Notes under the pieces: model-generated
Databases searched by the model: none
Told to the model about the DNA's origin: nothing
Seen by the model: only the letters and a program-made list of their open reading frames with translations
In this document: positions 18,660-28,165 of the stretch, one piece after another
How the letters are laid out: each line of letters begins with the position of its first letter
Numbering within the stretch: position 1 is the first letter of the stretch
Origin: Flavobacterium sp. AED
GTDB taxonomy: Bacteria; Bacteroidota; Bacteroidia; Flavobacteriales; Flavobacteriaceae
Direction of reading: 5' to 3'
DNA length: 64,000 nucleotides
NCBI RefSeq assembly: GCF_000812945.1
Contig: NZ_JSYM01000001.1
Coordinates: forward strand, 124,001 to 188,000
Made by a program: the position numbers and the translations under genes

Positions 18660-20345
18660 TTAAAACCCAACAGCTTTGTTATCTCCTCTTTTATCTGCAC
18701 CACCTTCAAGTTTTCCATTTGGTAATACTAAAACGGCATCAACTTCGCCAATGATTTCTTTGTTTTTTTCATTGATGATATATCCTTTTTTCATTAAATT
18801 ATTCAATAATTCTTTATCGAATGAATTAGGTTCAAAAGTAATTTCATCAGGTAACCATTGATGATGGAAACGGGGTGCATTTACCGCTTCTTGCATGCTC
18901 ATACCAAACTCATAAACATTCAATATCGTTTGTAAAACTGATGTGATTATCGTTGAACCTCCAGGTGTACCCACAACCATAAAGAGTTTTCCCTCTTTTT
19001 CTACAATCGTTGGTGACATGGAACTTAACATTCTTTTTTCGGGAGCGATGCTATTGGCTTCAGTTCCTGTAAGTCCGTATAAATTTGGAACTCCCGGCTT
19101 GGCACTAAAGTCATCCATTTGATTATTCAAAAAGAAACCCAATTCATCACAATATATTTTAGAACCATAATTATCATTTAAAGTAGTTGTTGCTGAAACG
19201 GCATTTCCGGCTGCATCGACAATAGAATAATGAGTCGTTTGTTTGCTTTCATACCCTTTGATTTCCCCATTTGCAATATCGGAGGATTTTGATGCTTTGT
19301 CGAATGAAAAATCACTCATTCTTTTTTCTAAATAAGTGGCATCTACTAATTCTTTCATAGGAAGTTTTACAAAATCAGGATCACCCAAGAAATAATTTCT
19401 GTCGGCATAGGCTCTTCGTTCAGCTTCAGTAATTACCTGAATGGTCTTTAGACTGTTGTGTCCCATTTGAGAGAGATTGAAAGGCTCAATCATTTTCATG
19501 ATTTGATTCAAACATATTCCACCGCTACTTGGCGGAGACATAGAGGTTATTTTTAAATTTTTATATTGAAATGTAATGGGAGTTCTCCATTTAGCTTGGT
19601 ATTTTTTCAAATCTTCCATGGTTACATTTCCACCTTTTTTATCAAGAAAAGTAACTAATTTTTGAGCAGTTTCTCCATTGTAAAATTCATCACGACCGTT
19701 TAAGGCAATTCGTTTTAATGTGGCTGCCAATGCTGGATATTTTATAGTATCATTTTCCTTGTATTCTTTCGAAAATAAACTGTTTGGACCGTTACTTTTT
19801 ACAAATGAATCTCTATAAAACGATAAACTTTCGGCTTGAAATTTAGTGACTATAACGCCTCTTTCTGCCAAGGCAATTACAGGTTTCAGAATTTCACTTA
19901 TTGGTAATGAACCATATTTTTTGTGTACTTCGAATATTCCTGCAATCGTACCTGGAATTCCAGAAGCCAAAGCGGTTTCTCTACTTTTACCTGCTATTAC
20001 ATTTCCTTTTTCATCAAGAAACATGTCTTTAGTTGCAGCCAAAGGTGCTTTTTCTCTATAATCTATTGCACCGGTTTCGCCATTGGCTTTTCTAAAAACC
20101 ATAAATCCACCACCGCCAATATTTCCTGCTTGTGGATGTGAAACTGCTAGAGCGAGTTCTGTTGCTACCATTGCATCAAAGGCATTTCCACCTTTTTTCA
20201 TGATTTCCATTCCAATTTGCGAAGCTTCTTCACGCGCAGAAACTACCATAGCTTTCGTGGTCACTAAACCTGTAGGTTCAACTGCTTTTTCATTCGATTT
20301 GCATCCTAAAACAGTAAAAGCAAGTAGAAACAGTATTTTTTTCAT
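18660..20345 (-). CDS. ggt: Gamma-glutamyltransferase, lipoprotein form (copy 2)
   Basis: The upstream member of the ggt tandem pair, also 561 aa, with lipoprotein signal MKKILFLLAFTVLGCK. The self-processing site reads [10 protein letters not shown] with T370 as nucleophile; the Gln before it is as in E. coli GGT, whereas copy 1 has Glu. The glycine-rich end [12 protein letters not shown] and [14 protein letters not shown] are conserved. The start codon overlaps the acpH stop by 4 bp (ATGA), so the two are translationally coupled. Differences between copies are spread along the whole length, with the C-terminal halves most alike, so the duplication is not very recent. Their separate substrates are unknown. 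Confidence 0.93.
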   Translation of the reverse strand: MKKILFLLAFTVLGCKSNEKAVEPTGLVTTKAMVVSAREEASQIGMEIMKKGGNAFDAMVATELALAVSHPQAGNIGGGGFMVFRKANGETGAIDYREKAPLAATKDMFLDEKGNVIAGKSRETALASGIPGTIAGIFEVHKKYGSLPISEILKPVIALAERGVIVTKFQAESLSFYRDSFVKSNGPNSLFSKEYKENDTIKYPALAATLKRIALNGRDEFYNGETAQKLVTFLDKKGGNVTMEDLKKYQAKWRTPITFQYKNLKITSMSPPSSGGICLNQIMKMIEPFNLSQMGHNSLKTIQVITEAERRAYADRNYFLGDPDFVKLPMKELVDATYLEKRMSDFSFDKASKSSDIANGEIKGYESKQTTHYSIVDAAGNAVSATTTLNDNYGSKIYCDELGFFLNNQMDDFSAKPGVPNLYGLTGTEANSIAPEKRMLSSMSPTIVEKEGKLFMVVGTPGGSTIITSVLQTILNVYEFGMSMQEAVNAPRFHHQWLPDEITFEPNSFDKELLNNLMKKGYIINEKNKEIIGEVDAVLVLPNGKLEGGADKRGDNKAVGF

Positions 20346-20926
20346 AGGGTCATTATTTTAGTATTCGAAAATAGTATTAATTCTTTAAAAAAATCGGTAA
20401 ACTCGGTTTCAAATTCTGAATAAAATTCTGAAAGTTCATTTGTGGCAAATCTCATTTTAGATTCGTTTTTGGTACGATAATCCATTTGTGTCAAAATTTG
20501 ATTAATTCCTTCAATAGTTTGATAACTGACTAACCAATTCTGTTTTATCATATAAGGCATCATTCCTTTAGTCCTTTCGGAAAGGAGTGCAGTATTATCC
20601 AGTAAAGATTGATAAAATCGATCTACAAATTCTTCTAATTTTTCATCAGAATATTTTGTCCAGTTTTTTGCCAAAAAATGATCGTAAAAAACATCCACAA
20701 TTACACCGGCATAATGATGGTAATTTTCATGTAGTTTTTTTGTACTTTGCCTAAAAATGGGATGTGCATCAGTAAAAGTATCAATGGCACGGTGCAAAAT
20801 GATTCCTTTTTTAATCTCTAATGGATAGCTTTCAAAATGTTTTCCACGGATACCATCAGCCATGAAATTACCAATTTTGATTAAATCATTGTCACCGGAA
20901 AGATAGATGTGGGCTAGGAAATTCAT
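20342..20926 (-). CDS. acpH: Acyl carrier protein phosphodiesterase-like protein
   Basis: AcpH-type enzymes remove the 4'-phosphopantetheine arm from holo-ACP. The 194-aa sequence starts MNFLAHIYLSGDN and has the family segments GNFMADGIRG, LHRAIDTFTDAHP and VDVFYDHFLAKNW, whose His/Asp residues form the metal site of this HD-like helical fold. Length is as in the family. It opens the operon acpH-ggt-ggt-alkD and overlaps the next gene by 4 bp. In vivo role in Bacteroidota is not established. Confidence 0.85.
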   Translation of the reverse strand: MNFLAHIYLSGDNDLIKIGNFMADGIRGKHFESYPLEIKKGIILHRAIDTFTDAHPIFRQSTKKLHENYHHYAGVIVDVFYDHFLAKNWTKYSDEKLEEFVDRFYQSLLDNTALLSERTKGMMPYMIKQNWLVSYQTIEGINQILTQMDYRTKNESKMRFATNELSEFYSEFETEFTDFFKELILFSNTKIMTL

Positions 20927-20953
20927 TCGCCTAATTTATGAATTATAAATGAC

Positions 20954-20981
20954 TTTTGTAAACCGTCAATTATTATATTTG
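20954..20981 (+). promoter_or_regulatory. Probable glmM promoter
   Basis: The box TATATTTG (20974-20981) fits the Bacteroidota -7 consensus TAnnTTTG, and TTTTG lies at 20954-20958. The 15-nt spacing is shorter than usual, so the -33 assignment is weak. It would give a leader of about 40 nt before the ATG at 21028. Confidence 0.4.
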
Positions 20982-21027
20982 TGAGCAATTTAAAAATTAA
21001 TATCCAAAAATCCATAAAAATAGAAAT

Positions 21028-22416
21028 ATGACTCTAATAAAATCAATATCAGGAATTCGTGGGACAATAGGAGGTAAAGTTGGTGATAATCTTACGCCGG
21101 TTGATGCGGTTAAATTTGCTTCAGCTTATGGAACTTGGTTAAAAAAATATATAGGAAAAGAAAAAATAACTGTTGTTGTAGGTCGTGATGCTCGTATTTC
21201 GGGGCCAATGATTCACAATTTAGTGGTGAATACTTTAATTGGTTTAGGAATTGATGTGATTGATTTAGGTCTTTCTACAACGCCAACCGTTGAAGTGGCT
21301 GTTCCATTAGAAAAAGCGGAAGGTGGAATTATCCTTACTGCTTCGCATAATCCAAAACAATGGAATGCTTTAAAACTATTGAACGAGAAAGGAGAGTTTC
21401 TGAATGGAGAAGAAGGGCTAAAAATTCTTGAAATTGCTGATGCAGAAGCTTTCGATTTTTCGGATGTGGACGATTTAGGGGCCATTATGATTAACGATGC
21501 TTATATGGATATTCATATTGATGAAGTATTGAATTTGCCTTTAGTAGATGTTGATGCAGTAAAAGCAGCTAAGTTAAAAGTGGTAGTTGATGGTGTAAAT
21601 TCTTCGGGAGGAATTATTATTCCTAGATTATTGGAATTAATGGGTGTTGAAGTAGTTAAATTATATTGTGAACCGAATGGTCATTTTCCTCATAATCCTG
21701 AACCCTTAAAAGAACATTTGACTGATATTTCAGAATTAGTGGTTAAAGAAAAAGCTGATTTAGGAATCGTGGTTGATCCTGATGTGGATCGTTTGGCTTT
21801 TATTTGCGAAGACGGTGAAATGTTTGGTGAGGAATATACTTTGGTGGCTTGTGCCGATTATGTATTGAGTAAAACACCAGGGAATACAGTTTCTAATATG
21901 TCTTCTTCCCGTGCATTGCGTGATGTAACTAATATGCATAACGGAAGCTATGAAGCAAGTGCCGTAGGTGAAGTGAATGTAGTGGAGCTAATGAAGAAGA
22001 ACAATGCTGTAATAGGAGGTGAAGGAAACGGCGGAATCATATATCCGGAGCTGCATTACGGTCGTGATAGTTTGGTGGGAGTGGCGCTGTTTTTAACACA
22101 TTTGGCCAACAAAAAAATGACAGTTTCTGCTTTGCGTGCTTCGTATCCCGAATATTATATGAGCAAAAACAAAATTGAATTGACACCACAAATTGATGTT
22201 GATGCAATTCTTGTAGCCATGACAGAGAAATACAAAAATGAAGATATCACCACTATTGACGGTGTGAAAATTGACTTTGCTGAAAATTGGGTTCACCTAA
22301 GAAAATCAAATACTGAACCAATTATTCGTATTTATACGGAAGCTGCTTCACAAGAAAAAGCGGATGCTTTGGCACAACGAATCATTGATGAGATAAAAGA
22401 AATAGCTGGAATATAA
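21028..22416 (+). CDS. glmM: Phosphoglucosamine mutase (phosphohexomutase family)
   Basis: GlmM interconverts glucosamine-6-phosphate and glucosamine-1-phosphate, feeding UDP-GlcNAc, peptidoglycan and LPS synthesis. The 462-aa protein shows the four-domain phosphohexomutase layout: start MTLIKSISGIRGTIGG, active phosphoserine S106 in TASHNP, Mg site D250-PDVDR in VVDPDVDRLAF, sugar loop GEGNGGIIYPELHYGRDS, and C-terminal phosphate loop RKSNTEPIIRIYTEA. In Flavobacteria this group is annotated as glmM, though phosphomannomutase activity cannot be excluded by motif alone. It is monocistronic, with a promoter-like box upstream and a very strong hairpin downstream. Confidence 0.9.
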   Translation: MTLIKSISGIRGTIGGKVGDNLTPVDAVKFASAYGTWLKKYIGKEKITVVVGRDARISGPMIHNLVVNTLIGLGIDVIDLGLSTTPTVEVAVPLEKAEGGIILTASHNPKQWNALKLLNEKGEFLNGEEGLKILEIADAEAFDFSDVDDLGAIMINDAYMDIHIDEVLNLPLVDVDAVKAAKLKVVVDGVNSSGGIIIPRLLELMGVEVVKLYCEPNGHFPHNPEPLKEHLTDISELVVKEKADLGIVVDPDVDRLAFICEDGEMFGEEYTLVACADYVLSKTPGNTVSNMSSSRALRDVTNMHNGSYEASAVGEVNVVELMKKNNAVIGGEGNGGIIYPELHYGRDSLVGVALFLTHLANKKMTVSALRASYPEYYMSKNKIELTPQIDVDAILVAMTEKYKNEDITTIDGVKIDFAENWVHLRKSNTEPIIRIYTEAASQEKADALAQRIIDEIKEIAGI

Positions 22417-22423
22417 TATCATT

Positions 22424-22485
22424 ATTTATTAAAAAAGTTAACCCTTTCAAATCGTATTTTGAAAGGGTTAACTTTTTTAATAAAT
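22424..22485. terminator. Long bidirectional terminator between glmM and the cupin gene
   Basis: A perfect 28-bp stem (22424-22451 with 22458-22485) around the 6-nt loop TCGTAT. The GC-rich core is AACCCTTTCAAA and both outer flanks are A/T runs, so it can stop transcription from either side; the two flanking genes converge here. Confidence 0.9.
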
Positions 22486-22525
22486 AATTTTTATAAAGCG
22501 AAAGTTGCTTGTTCATTTTTATAAA

Positions 22526-23019
22526 TCATTTTTTATGTCTAGGGTCATCGGCAGGATTAATGTAGATGATTCCCCAAGGACCTATGCCATGTAATTGAAT
22601 GATGCATTCTTCCTTTGTGAAGAAATAGTGATGTGTTCCGGTTTTCATTACTGCAAACCTCCTGTTGTCATTTTCTTTGCTTCTTTTTCATTAAATTTAT
22701 CTCCAATTCCCATATAGCAGGAACCTTTAATAACAGTAATGTGCTCATCGGCTGGATGCCAATGCGGCATTATCTTATAATTGGCGGGAATTTTTGCGCG
22801 AATCGTAAATAATCCTGCTACGCTTGGGTTTCCTTCTATAACAGCTGCTTTTGAACCAGGTGGCAAACCCGGAGGAGCTGGACCCCACTTAATATCATTG
22901 GGCATAATCATGATATGGTCTGCAGGCATTTTCATCACTTGTGCCTGAATCTGTGCAACTACGCTGAAGATACTTAATAGCATCAAGGCAGCTATTTTTT
23001 GTATTGCTTTCATTTTCAT
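22526..23019 (-). pseudogene. Secreted cupin-domain protein, frameshifted
   Basis: The frame from 23019 encodes a signal peptide (MKMKAIQKIAALMLLSIFSV..QIQAQ) and a cupin core with metal-type motif HWHPADEHITVIKGS, then stops at 22648 after MTTGGLQ. The next reading frame continues exactly where the cupin should: AVMKTGTHHYFFTKEECIIQ, LHGIGPWGIIYINPADDPRH and KK, ending at 22526. Adding one A to the AAA run at 22655-22657 restores a full chain of about 164 aa. It is therefore a recent one-base deletion or a sequencing error in a short homopolymer. The substrate is unknown. Confidence 0.8.
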
Positions 23020-23197
23020 TGTTATTTTGAGATCATTTTTTTATGAGGATTCGATTTGAGATTAAGAACTAAAAGACAAATGGAAACCTTATGGATATTT
23101 GTATTTTGTTAAACGATATAGATTCGAATAAATTAGAGATGAACTATCTTACTGAGGCAGGTTCATCTCATAGGTATTTTAACGGACTGTTAGGTGT

Positions 23198-23497
23198 TCA
23201 ATGAACAGCATTGCCAGAATATTCATAATGAAGTGGCAATACAGTAGGTTGAGTTGGCGTAATACCATTTTTAGTAAGAATAGGAGCTAACGTTTGTCCA
23301 AATTCATTAAACTTATCAGCATTTTCCCAAACATCTATCACTTTTAAACCTTTTCCAGCCTGAGCGCTCACATGATATTCCAATCCTTTTGGATTTTCAT
23401 GACCCGCTGTACGCAAATCCTGCCATATTTGGTCATATTGTTTTGATGTCATTTCAGGAAATTCGTACTGAACCATTATTTTTTTCATATTTTCCAT
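23198..23497 (-). CDS. Small dimeric alpha/beta-barrel (monooxygenase-like) protein
   Basis: The 99-aa protein (MENMKKIMVQYEFPEMTSKQ; GLEYHVSAQAGKGLKVIDVW; ENADKFNEFGQTLAPIL) has the strand-helix-strand pattern of small dimeric alpha/beta-barrel proteins such as antibiotic-biosynthesis monooxygenase-like families. No catalytic residue can be named. It has no signal peptide. The upstream cupin pseudogene lies 180 bp away on the same strand and may be a later gene of the same region. The second Met (MKKIMVQ) is a possible alternative start. Confidence 0.65.
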   Translation of the reverse strand: MENMKKIMVQYEFPEMTSKQYDQIWQDLRTAGHENPKGLEYHVSAQAGKGLKVIDVWENADKFNEFGQTLAPILTKNGITPTQPTVLPLHYEYSGNAVH

Positions 23498-24075
23498 TTT
23501 GTTATTTTTTATTCTTCTACTCGTGTGGCTTTTCGATGACGCCCCGTTTTTTTAGTGGCTGCTGGTCTCCACTTTTATAGGTAATAATTATCGATTGGTT
23601 AGTTCTTAGTTTTAATTTTTTTCATGATATTAGCGCTTAAGTGTCTTATTATTTTAGTCTGTTTAATAAATTCAAAGAAAAGAACTTTACAAAAGAAAAT
23701 CTCGATTGCATATACTCTTGAACACATTTCAAATCTAATATTTTTAGATGATAAAAATCTAAACAAAAATACGACTATTTAATATTTAATTAATTGGTTA
23801 TTAGGTAAATATGGTTGTTTTTTGAATTTAATTACTTTAGATAAAAAAAGCATTATTAAAACATTGTTAAGTAAAATGTTTCTATAGAAGTAAACGGAGA
23901 ATTAATGAAATAAGGCATTTTTTTATTCAAAAAATAAGCTTGAATTTATCTCAAATTAAGTCAGGAATGACCTTATCAGTAATTGTATTTTAACTGAAGA
24001 AATCATTTTCAGAAACTATATTGTAAAACTTATAAAAATAACAAGGTTATGATTTAATCAGACAAATAATTAAAT
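23498..24075. other. Intergenic region, no gene seen
   Basis: Nearly 580 bases without a convincing gene. A short GC-richer patch at about 23520-23575 lies just upstream of the 99-aa gene and may be part of its leader; the rest is AT-rich. It separates that gene from the 3' end of the TonB-receptor operon. I see no repeat or RNA gene here. Confidence 0.35.
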
Positions 24076-24106
24076 ATTAAAAAGGGTAGAGTTGTAAATC
24101 AACTCA
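24076..24106 (-). terminator. Terminator of the sigma/FecR/TonB-receptor operon
   Basis: A 6-bp stem GAGTTG/CAACTC (24089-24094 with 24100-24105) with a 5-nt loop, followed on the minus strand by ACCCTTTTT, 15 bp past the receptor stop codon. Confidence 0.55.
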
Positions 24107-24120
24107 CATTAAAATAAATA

Positions 24121-26658
24121 TTAAAAATTCACTCTAAAACTTATATTTGGCGTTAAGCCTAATGATTTGTTATTTACTTGAACAGCATCATTAGAGTCAT
24201 TTGGATTGACTTTGTAATACCTATTGATAACATTATTTTGATTGGTAGCATTAATTACACCCATAGTAAACGAAGCTTTAATAGATTCCGACAGATTAAA
24301 ATTATAATTTAAGGAAGCGTCTAAACGCATGAAATCAGCTAGATTTTCACTGTTTGGCGAACCATAATTTACCATTGTATTATTTCCTTTTTGGATGGTT
24401 TCTTTATCTACAATTGGTTTTGTATAAGGCTGCCCATTTCTCCAAATACCGCCAACAGCTATTTTTAGATTTTTAAATATATTGTAATAGAAACCTAAAG
24501 ATACAGAATGTCTTATATCTACATTATTGGGAAAAGTTGAAGGAGTAAAAGTATCAAATTTATAGTCATTTGTACTGAAAGTATAACTGACCCAAACACT
24601 ATATTGATAAGCTGTTTTATTGGCTAAAAATTCCAAACCTTTTGCAGTGTAACTTCCATTCGCATTATTAAACTGAAAACTATTATAAAAACCTTGATTG
24701 GAAGCAGTAATACCATCTACAATTTTATAAAAACCTGTAGCCTCAATATTTAGTTTGTTTTTATTGAATTCCACACCAAAAGATCCTTGTTTACTCGTTG
24801 CAATAGGTATATCTTTATTTGTGACTAAAACCCAACGTCTTTTTTCTACACCTAAGAAATCATCTTCAAAATCCACGATTTGAGTAGTAGATTGATTTTT
24901 AAATTCCCCTTCTAATTTTAAAGCAAATTGATTTGATAATTTTTGTCTGATATTTATTCGTGGCTCAACCAAAAACTTTTCAAATTTTTGAAAATAATTC
25001 AAACGCAATCCCACTCTCAAATAGGTATTATTCTTATTGTATTCCACTTCTGAAAATAAGGCGTGATTCAATAGAACATCTTTTTTAGTGCTAGAGTAAA
25101 ACGGAGCACTAACGGTGGTTTGATTTAACATCCCCGTTTCATTATATTGGTAACCAAACAAGAAATTTAAGTTGTCATTTGTTTTGTAATAGGTATTTAA
25201 TTTTACTCCTGTTTCCAGAACTTCATTGGCTTCGGTTAAGCGCTGGTCTGTTTCCACTCTATAATCGGTAGCGTCAATATTGTATCTGGAAAAGTAAGTA
25301 ATTAGGTTTGTGCTTAATTTTGGACTCCATTGTCCTTTCCAGTTTCCTCCATAGCCAATATTTTTCTGGGATAAATTACTAACTTTAGACTCGGTTTCGT
25401 TTGAGTTAGTAATACGACGTTCCGAATAATCCAAAGCGTTATTGATACCAATAATATTGGCTCTAAATTGATGTTTTTCATTTAAATCAAAAAGCAATTT
25501 AGCGGTGTAATCATAAAAGTAAAAATCAGAAGAAGTATCCTTTTGGTTACTATCCGTATTGATTTCAGTGTCTTGAAAACTTCGTTCAAAATATTTAGTG
25601 TAAGTTGGAGATTTAAACAAATCGGTAATGGAACGACGTCCTGAAATATGTAACTCTAATTTTTTAGTTATTGGAATCTCTAAAAAGGCATCAGCACTTA
25701 TTAAATTAATTCCTCCGCCACCAGAAAAAACAGTTGTAACATCGTCTTTGGTCTGCATGTTTATGGTACTGGAAACTCCATCGCTGTATTCAGCACTTGT
25801 TCCGTTTTTACTAACGATTACTTTATTGGTAAGATTCGGGTTGTAAGCAGATATTAATCCAAAGAAATGACCGGAATGATACATTTTGATATTATCCCAA
25901 AGCACTAAATTTTGATCGTTAGTTCCGCCACGCACATTAATATTGGCTATACTTTCATTGGTACTTTCAACCCCAGGAAGTACTTGAATGGATTGCAAAA
26001 TGTCTGGTTCTATTTGTCCGGGAAGAATACCAAATTTTTTAGTGTTTAAAACAGTGCTTCCATCTAAATATTTTTGTAATCCAGGAGTTAAATAGACATT
26101 TATCAAAACTTGATTCAATTCTTCATTTTTTGTGGAAAGAATAATTTCTTTGCAATTATTTTGTGCTGAAAACAACTCTTTAGCTGCCAATTGTCTGGAT
26201 TCAAAACCTAAATAGGAAATGGTTAGCGTTGCATTTATTGGAATATTCGGTAAATTGAATTTACCATTTTGATCTGTAATTGTATTTCTTCCGATGTCAT
26301 TTACAACTACTGAAGCACCAATAAGAGGAGACTTTTTTTCGTTGGATAAAACAATTCCGCAAATGGATATTGTTTTGTTTAGCACCGAAACGGTAACATA
26401 TCGATTGTCTAAAGCTTTGAAATTTAAAAGTGTTTTCGAGTTCAGATAATCAATTGTTTCTTGTAATGTAAATGAAGGATTCGGTTTTTCAATTGCAATA
26501 GTGGCTATATCTTCAACAGCATACGAAAACTTAACATCAAATTGTTTTTCGATGGAAACAATAACCTCAGTTAGAGCTGTTTTTTTAGCTGTATTTTGTC
26601 CATAACAAATACAACCCATACAAAGCAGTAGATAAACCAGCCATTTATTTAACACCAT
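24121..26658 (-). CDS. FecA-type TonB-dependent outer-membrane receptor
   Basis: An outer-membrane active transporter that also signals to its FecR. After the signal (MVLNKWLVYLLLCMGCICYG) come an STN domain (about 20-85: VIVSIEKQFDVKFSYAVED, FTLQETIDYLNSKTLLNFKA), a carboxypeptidase-regulatory-like strand domain (ICGIVLSNEKKSPLIGASVV), a plug (IQVLPGVESTNESIANINVRGG, LVLWDNIKMYHSGHFFG) and a 22-strand-type barrel ending NISFRVNF. The STN domain and adjacent FecR and sigma genes mark it as a transducing receptor. The start at 26658 overlaps the fecR end by 14 bp; a TTG further upstream is less likely. The ligand is unknown, and no SusD partner is next to it. Confidence 0.9.
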   Translation of the reverse strand: MVLNKWLVYLLLCMGCICYGQNTAKKTALTEVIVSIEKQFDVKFSYAVEDIATIAIEKPNPSFTLQETIDYLNSKTLLNFKALDNRYVTVSVLNKTISICGIVLSNEKKSPLIGASVVVNDIGRNTITDQNGKFNLPNIPINATLTISYLGFESRQLAAKELFSAQNNCKEIILSTKNEELNQVLINVYLTPGLQKYLDGSTVLNTKKFGILPGQIEPDILQSIQVLPGVESTNESIANINVRGGTNDQNLVLWDNIKMYHSGHFFGLISAYNPNLTNKVIVSKNGTSAEYSDGVSSTINMQTKDDVTTVFSGGGGINLISADAFLEIPITKKLELHISGRRSITDLFKSPTYTKYFERSFQDTEINTDSNQKDTSSDFYFYDYTAKLLFDLNEKHQFRANIIGINNALDYSERRITNSNETESKVSNLSQKNIGYGGNWKGQWSPKLSTNLITYFSRYNIDATDYRVETDQRLTEANEVLETGVKLNTYYKTNDNLNFLFGYQYNETGMLNQTTVSAPFYSSTKKDVLLNHALFSEVEYNKNNTYLRVGLRLNYFQKFEKFLVEPRINIRQKLSNQFALKLEGEFKNQSTTQIVDFEDDFLGVEKRRWVLVTNKDIPIATSKQGSFGVEFNKNKLNIEATGFYKIVDGITASNQGFYNSFQFNNANGSYTAKGLEFLANKTAYQYSVWVSYTFSTNDYKFDTFTPSTFPNNVDIRHSVSLGFYYNIFKNLKIAVGGIWRNGQPYTKPIVDKETIQKGNNTMVNYGSPNSENLADFMRLDASLNYNFNLSESIKASFTMGVINATNQNNVINRYYKVNPNDSNDAVQVNNKSLGLTPNISFRVNF

Positions 26659-27559
26659 AATTGTAAAATATAACGGTTTTGCCTTCAATCCTGTAACTTA
26701 ATTTAAGCGGAATTGTAACTGCTTGAAGCGCAATTTCTTTATTAGTATGTGTAAAACTTCCCGTAAACAGTTTTGAAGTATCTACATCTTCTTTTTTAAT
26801 TTTTATATCGTACTGACGCTCTAGTTCTGCAATAACCTGATTTAAAGGAATTCGATTAAAACTCGATTCTTGTTGAATCCAAGAAGGGTTTTTGGCATTA
26901 AAATCTTCAACATTTTCAATTGAGCCATTTATAACTCGGAATGTTTTGCCAGGAGGCAATTTAACGGTTTTATTATTGTAAGTCACACTTACTAATCCTT
27001 CATAGCAATTAACTTCAAAATAATTTTTGCGTTCTTTTACATTAAAATGTGTGCCTAAAACTTTTACTACTCCAACCTTTGTATTTACACTAAAAGTTTG
27101 CCCTTTTTGTACCTTAAAGTAAGCTTCTCCTTCTAACGTTAAATCTCTTTTATCCGCCCATTTTTTTTCATTAAAAGTTAATTTTGAAGCGGAGTTTAAT
27201 ATCACTTCAGAATTATCAGGTAGCGTAACCGTTTTGGTTTGTGCTATTTGAGTTTCGAAAGATTTAGTATTGTTAAAAAACAAGAAATAAGCAGAGGTTA
27301 ACATAATAACCAGAATGGCAGCGACTCTATAGAATGTTTTGAAATTTAATGATCTAACTTTTGTTTTCTTTTTAGAATGGTTTCGAGCCTTAAAAGCTTC
27401 TAAAGCAGCTTGGGCATCTACTTTTGGTGTTTCCAATTGTGATGCATAATGAGCAATCTTTTCAAGTGTTTTCAAATCTTCAGATTGTTTTAAATCTTCA
27501 ATTTCTTTGCTTGAAAGCTCATTATTTAACCATTTTAATATCTCTTTTTCATTTTTCAT
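26645..27559 (-). CDS. FecR-family anti-sigma regulator
   Basis: A 304-aa inner-membrane regulator that holds the cognate ECF sigma factor until the receptor signals. Residues 1-80 are the cytoplasmic anti-sigma part (KNEKEILKWLNNELSSKEIE), followed by one membrane segment (VAAILVIMLTSAYFLFF), the FecR domain (TVTLPDNSEVILNSASKLTF, LEGEAYFKVQKGQTFSVNT) and a C-terminal DUF4974/STN-like domain (IPLNQVIAELERQYDIKIKK). It lies between the sigma gene (62 bp upstream) and the receptor gene, which it overlaps. This gene order is standard for Bacteroidota cell-surface signalling loci. Confidence 0.92.
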   Translation of the reverse strand: MKNEKEILKWLNNELSSKEIEDLKQSEDLKTLEKIAHYASQLETPKVDAQAALEAFKARNHSKKKTKVRSLNFKTFYRVAAILVIMLTSAYFLFFNNTKSFETQIAQTKTVTLPDNSEVILNSASKLTFNEKKWADKRDLTLEGEAYFKVQKGQTFSVNTKVGVVKVLGTHFNVKERKNYFEVNCYEGLVSVTYNNKTVKLPPGKTFRVINGSIENVEDFNAKNPSWIQQESSFNRIPLNQVIAELERQYDIKIKKEDVDTSKLFTGSFTHTNKEIALQAVTIPLKLSYRIEGKTVIFYNYGVK

Positions 27560-27621
27560 TTTATATCTCTATGTTTATAAGACAACTAACGTTTAAATTA
27601 CCCTACAGCTTAATGACTAAT

Positions 27622-28137
27622 TTATATATTTTCTATTTGGGCTTTTAATATTTGTAGTGCCCCAGACATTCTTTTTTCTACAGTTTTTTGAGAAATATCG
27701 AGTAATTCAGCTATTTCCCTGTACTTTTTTCCATCTATTCGATTCAATAAAAATACTTCTCGCTGTGCTTCACTCAATGATGCGATAGCTTTAGTGAGTT
27801 TTTGTTTGAATTCTTCTTCTTCGAATAAATATTCAGGACTTTGATTATTCGTATCAAAGTTAGGTGCATCTTTAGCGTACCTTAATACCACTTTTTGATG
27901 CTTTATAGTATTTAGAAATAAATTATTGATGCTGGTAAACAAATACGTTTTTACTTTACTAAAATCAATTTTAGAACAATTCTCCCAGATTTTGGTAAAC
28001 GCATCTTGTACCAAATCTGAAGCAGCTTCATCATCACCACATTTGTAATACGCAAAATTATTTGCTGATTGGACATGCTTTAAGTAAAAGTCTCTAAAGT
28101 GATTTTCTTCGCAAAGTGTACTTTTTTCGTCGCTCAT
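27622..28137 (-). CDS. ECF RNA polymerase sigma factor (FecI-like)
   Basis: A 171-aa sigma-70 family protein. Region 2 is seen as FAYYKCGDDEAASDLVQDAF and TKIWEN, and region 4 as LSEAQREVFLLNRIDGKKYR with the helix-turn-helix EIAELLDISQKTVEKRMSGA. There is no region 3, as expected for ECF factors. With FecR and a FecA-type receptor downstream it should drive its own operon, and possibly the divergent genes from 28398, when the receptor binds its ligand. The target promoters are not known. Confidence 0.93.
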   Translation of the reverse strand: MSDEKSTLCEENHFRDFYLKHVQSANNFAYYKCGDDEAASDLVQDAFTKIWENCSKIDFSKVKTYLFTSINNLFLNTIKHQKVVLRYAKDAPNFDTNNQSPEYLFEEEEFKQKLTKAIASLSEAQREVFLLNRIDGKKYREIAELLDISQKTVEKRMSGALQILKAQIENI

Positions 28138-28165
28138 TGAGTATTAATTCATTTTTTGTAGGCTG

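Noticed and set aside
26659..26688. Longer TonB-receptor start with MKAKPLYFTI
   Set aside because: It needs a TTG start and puts ten residues before a normal signal peptide; the ATG at 26658 gives the standard N-terminus.
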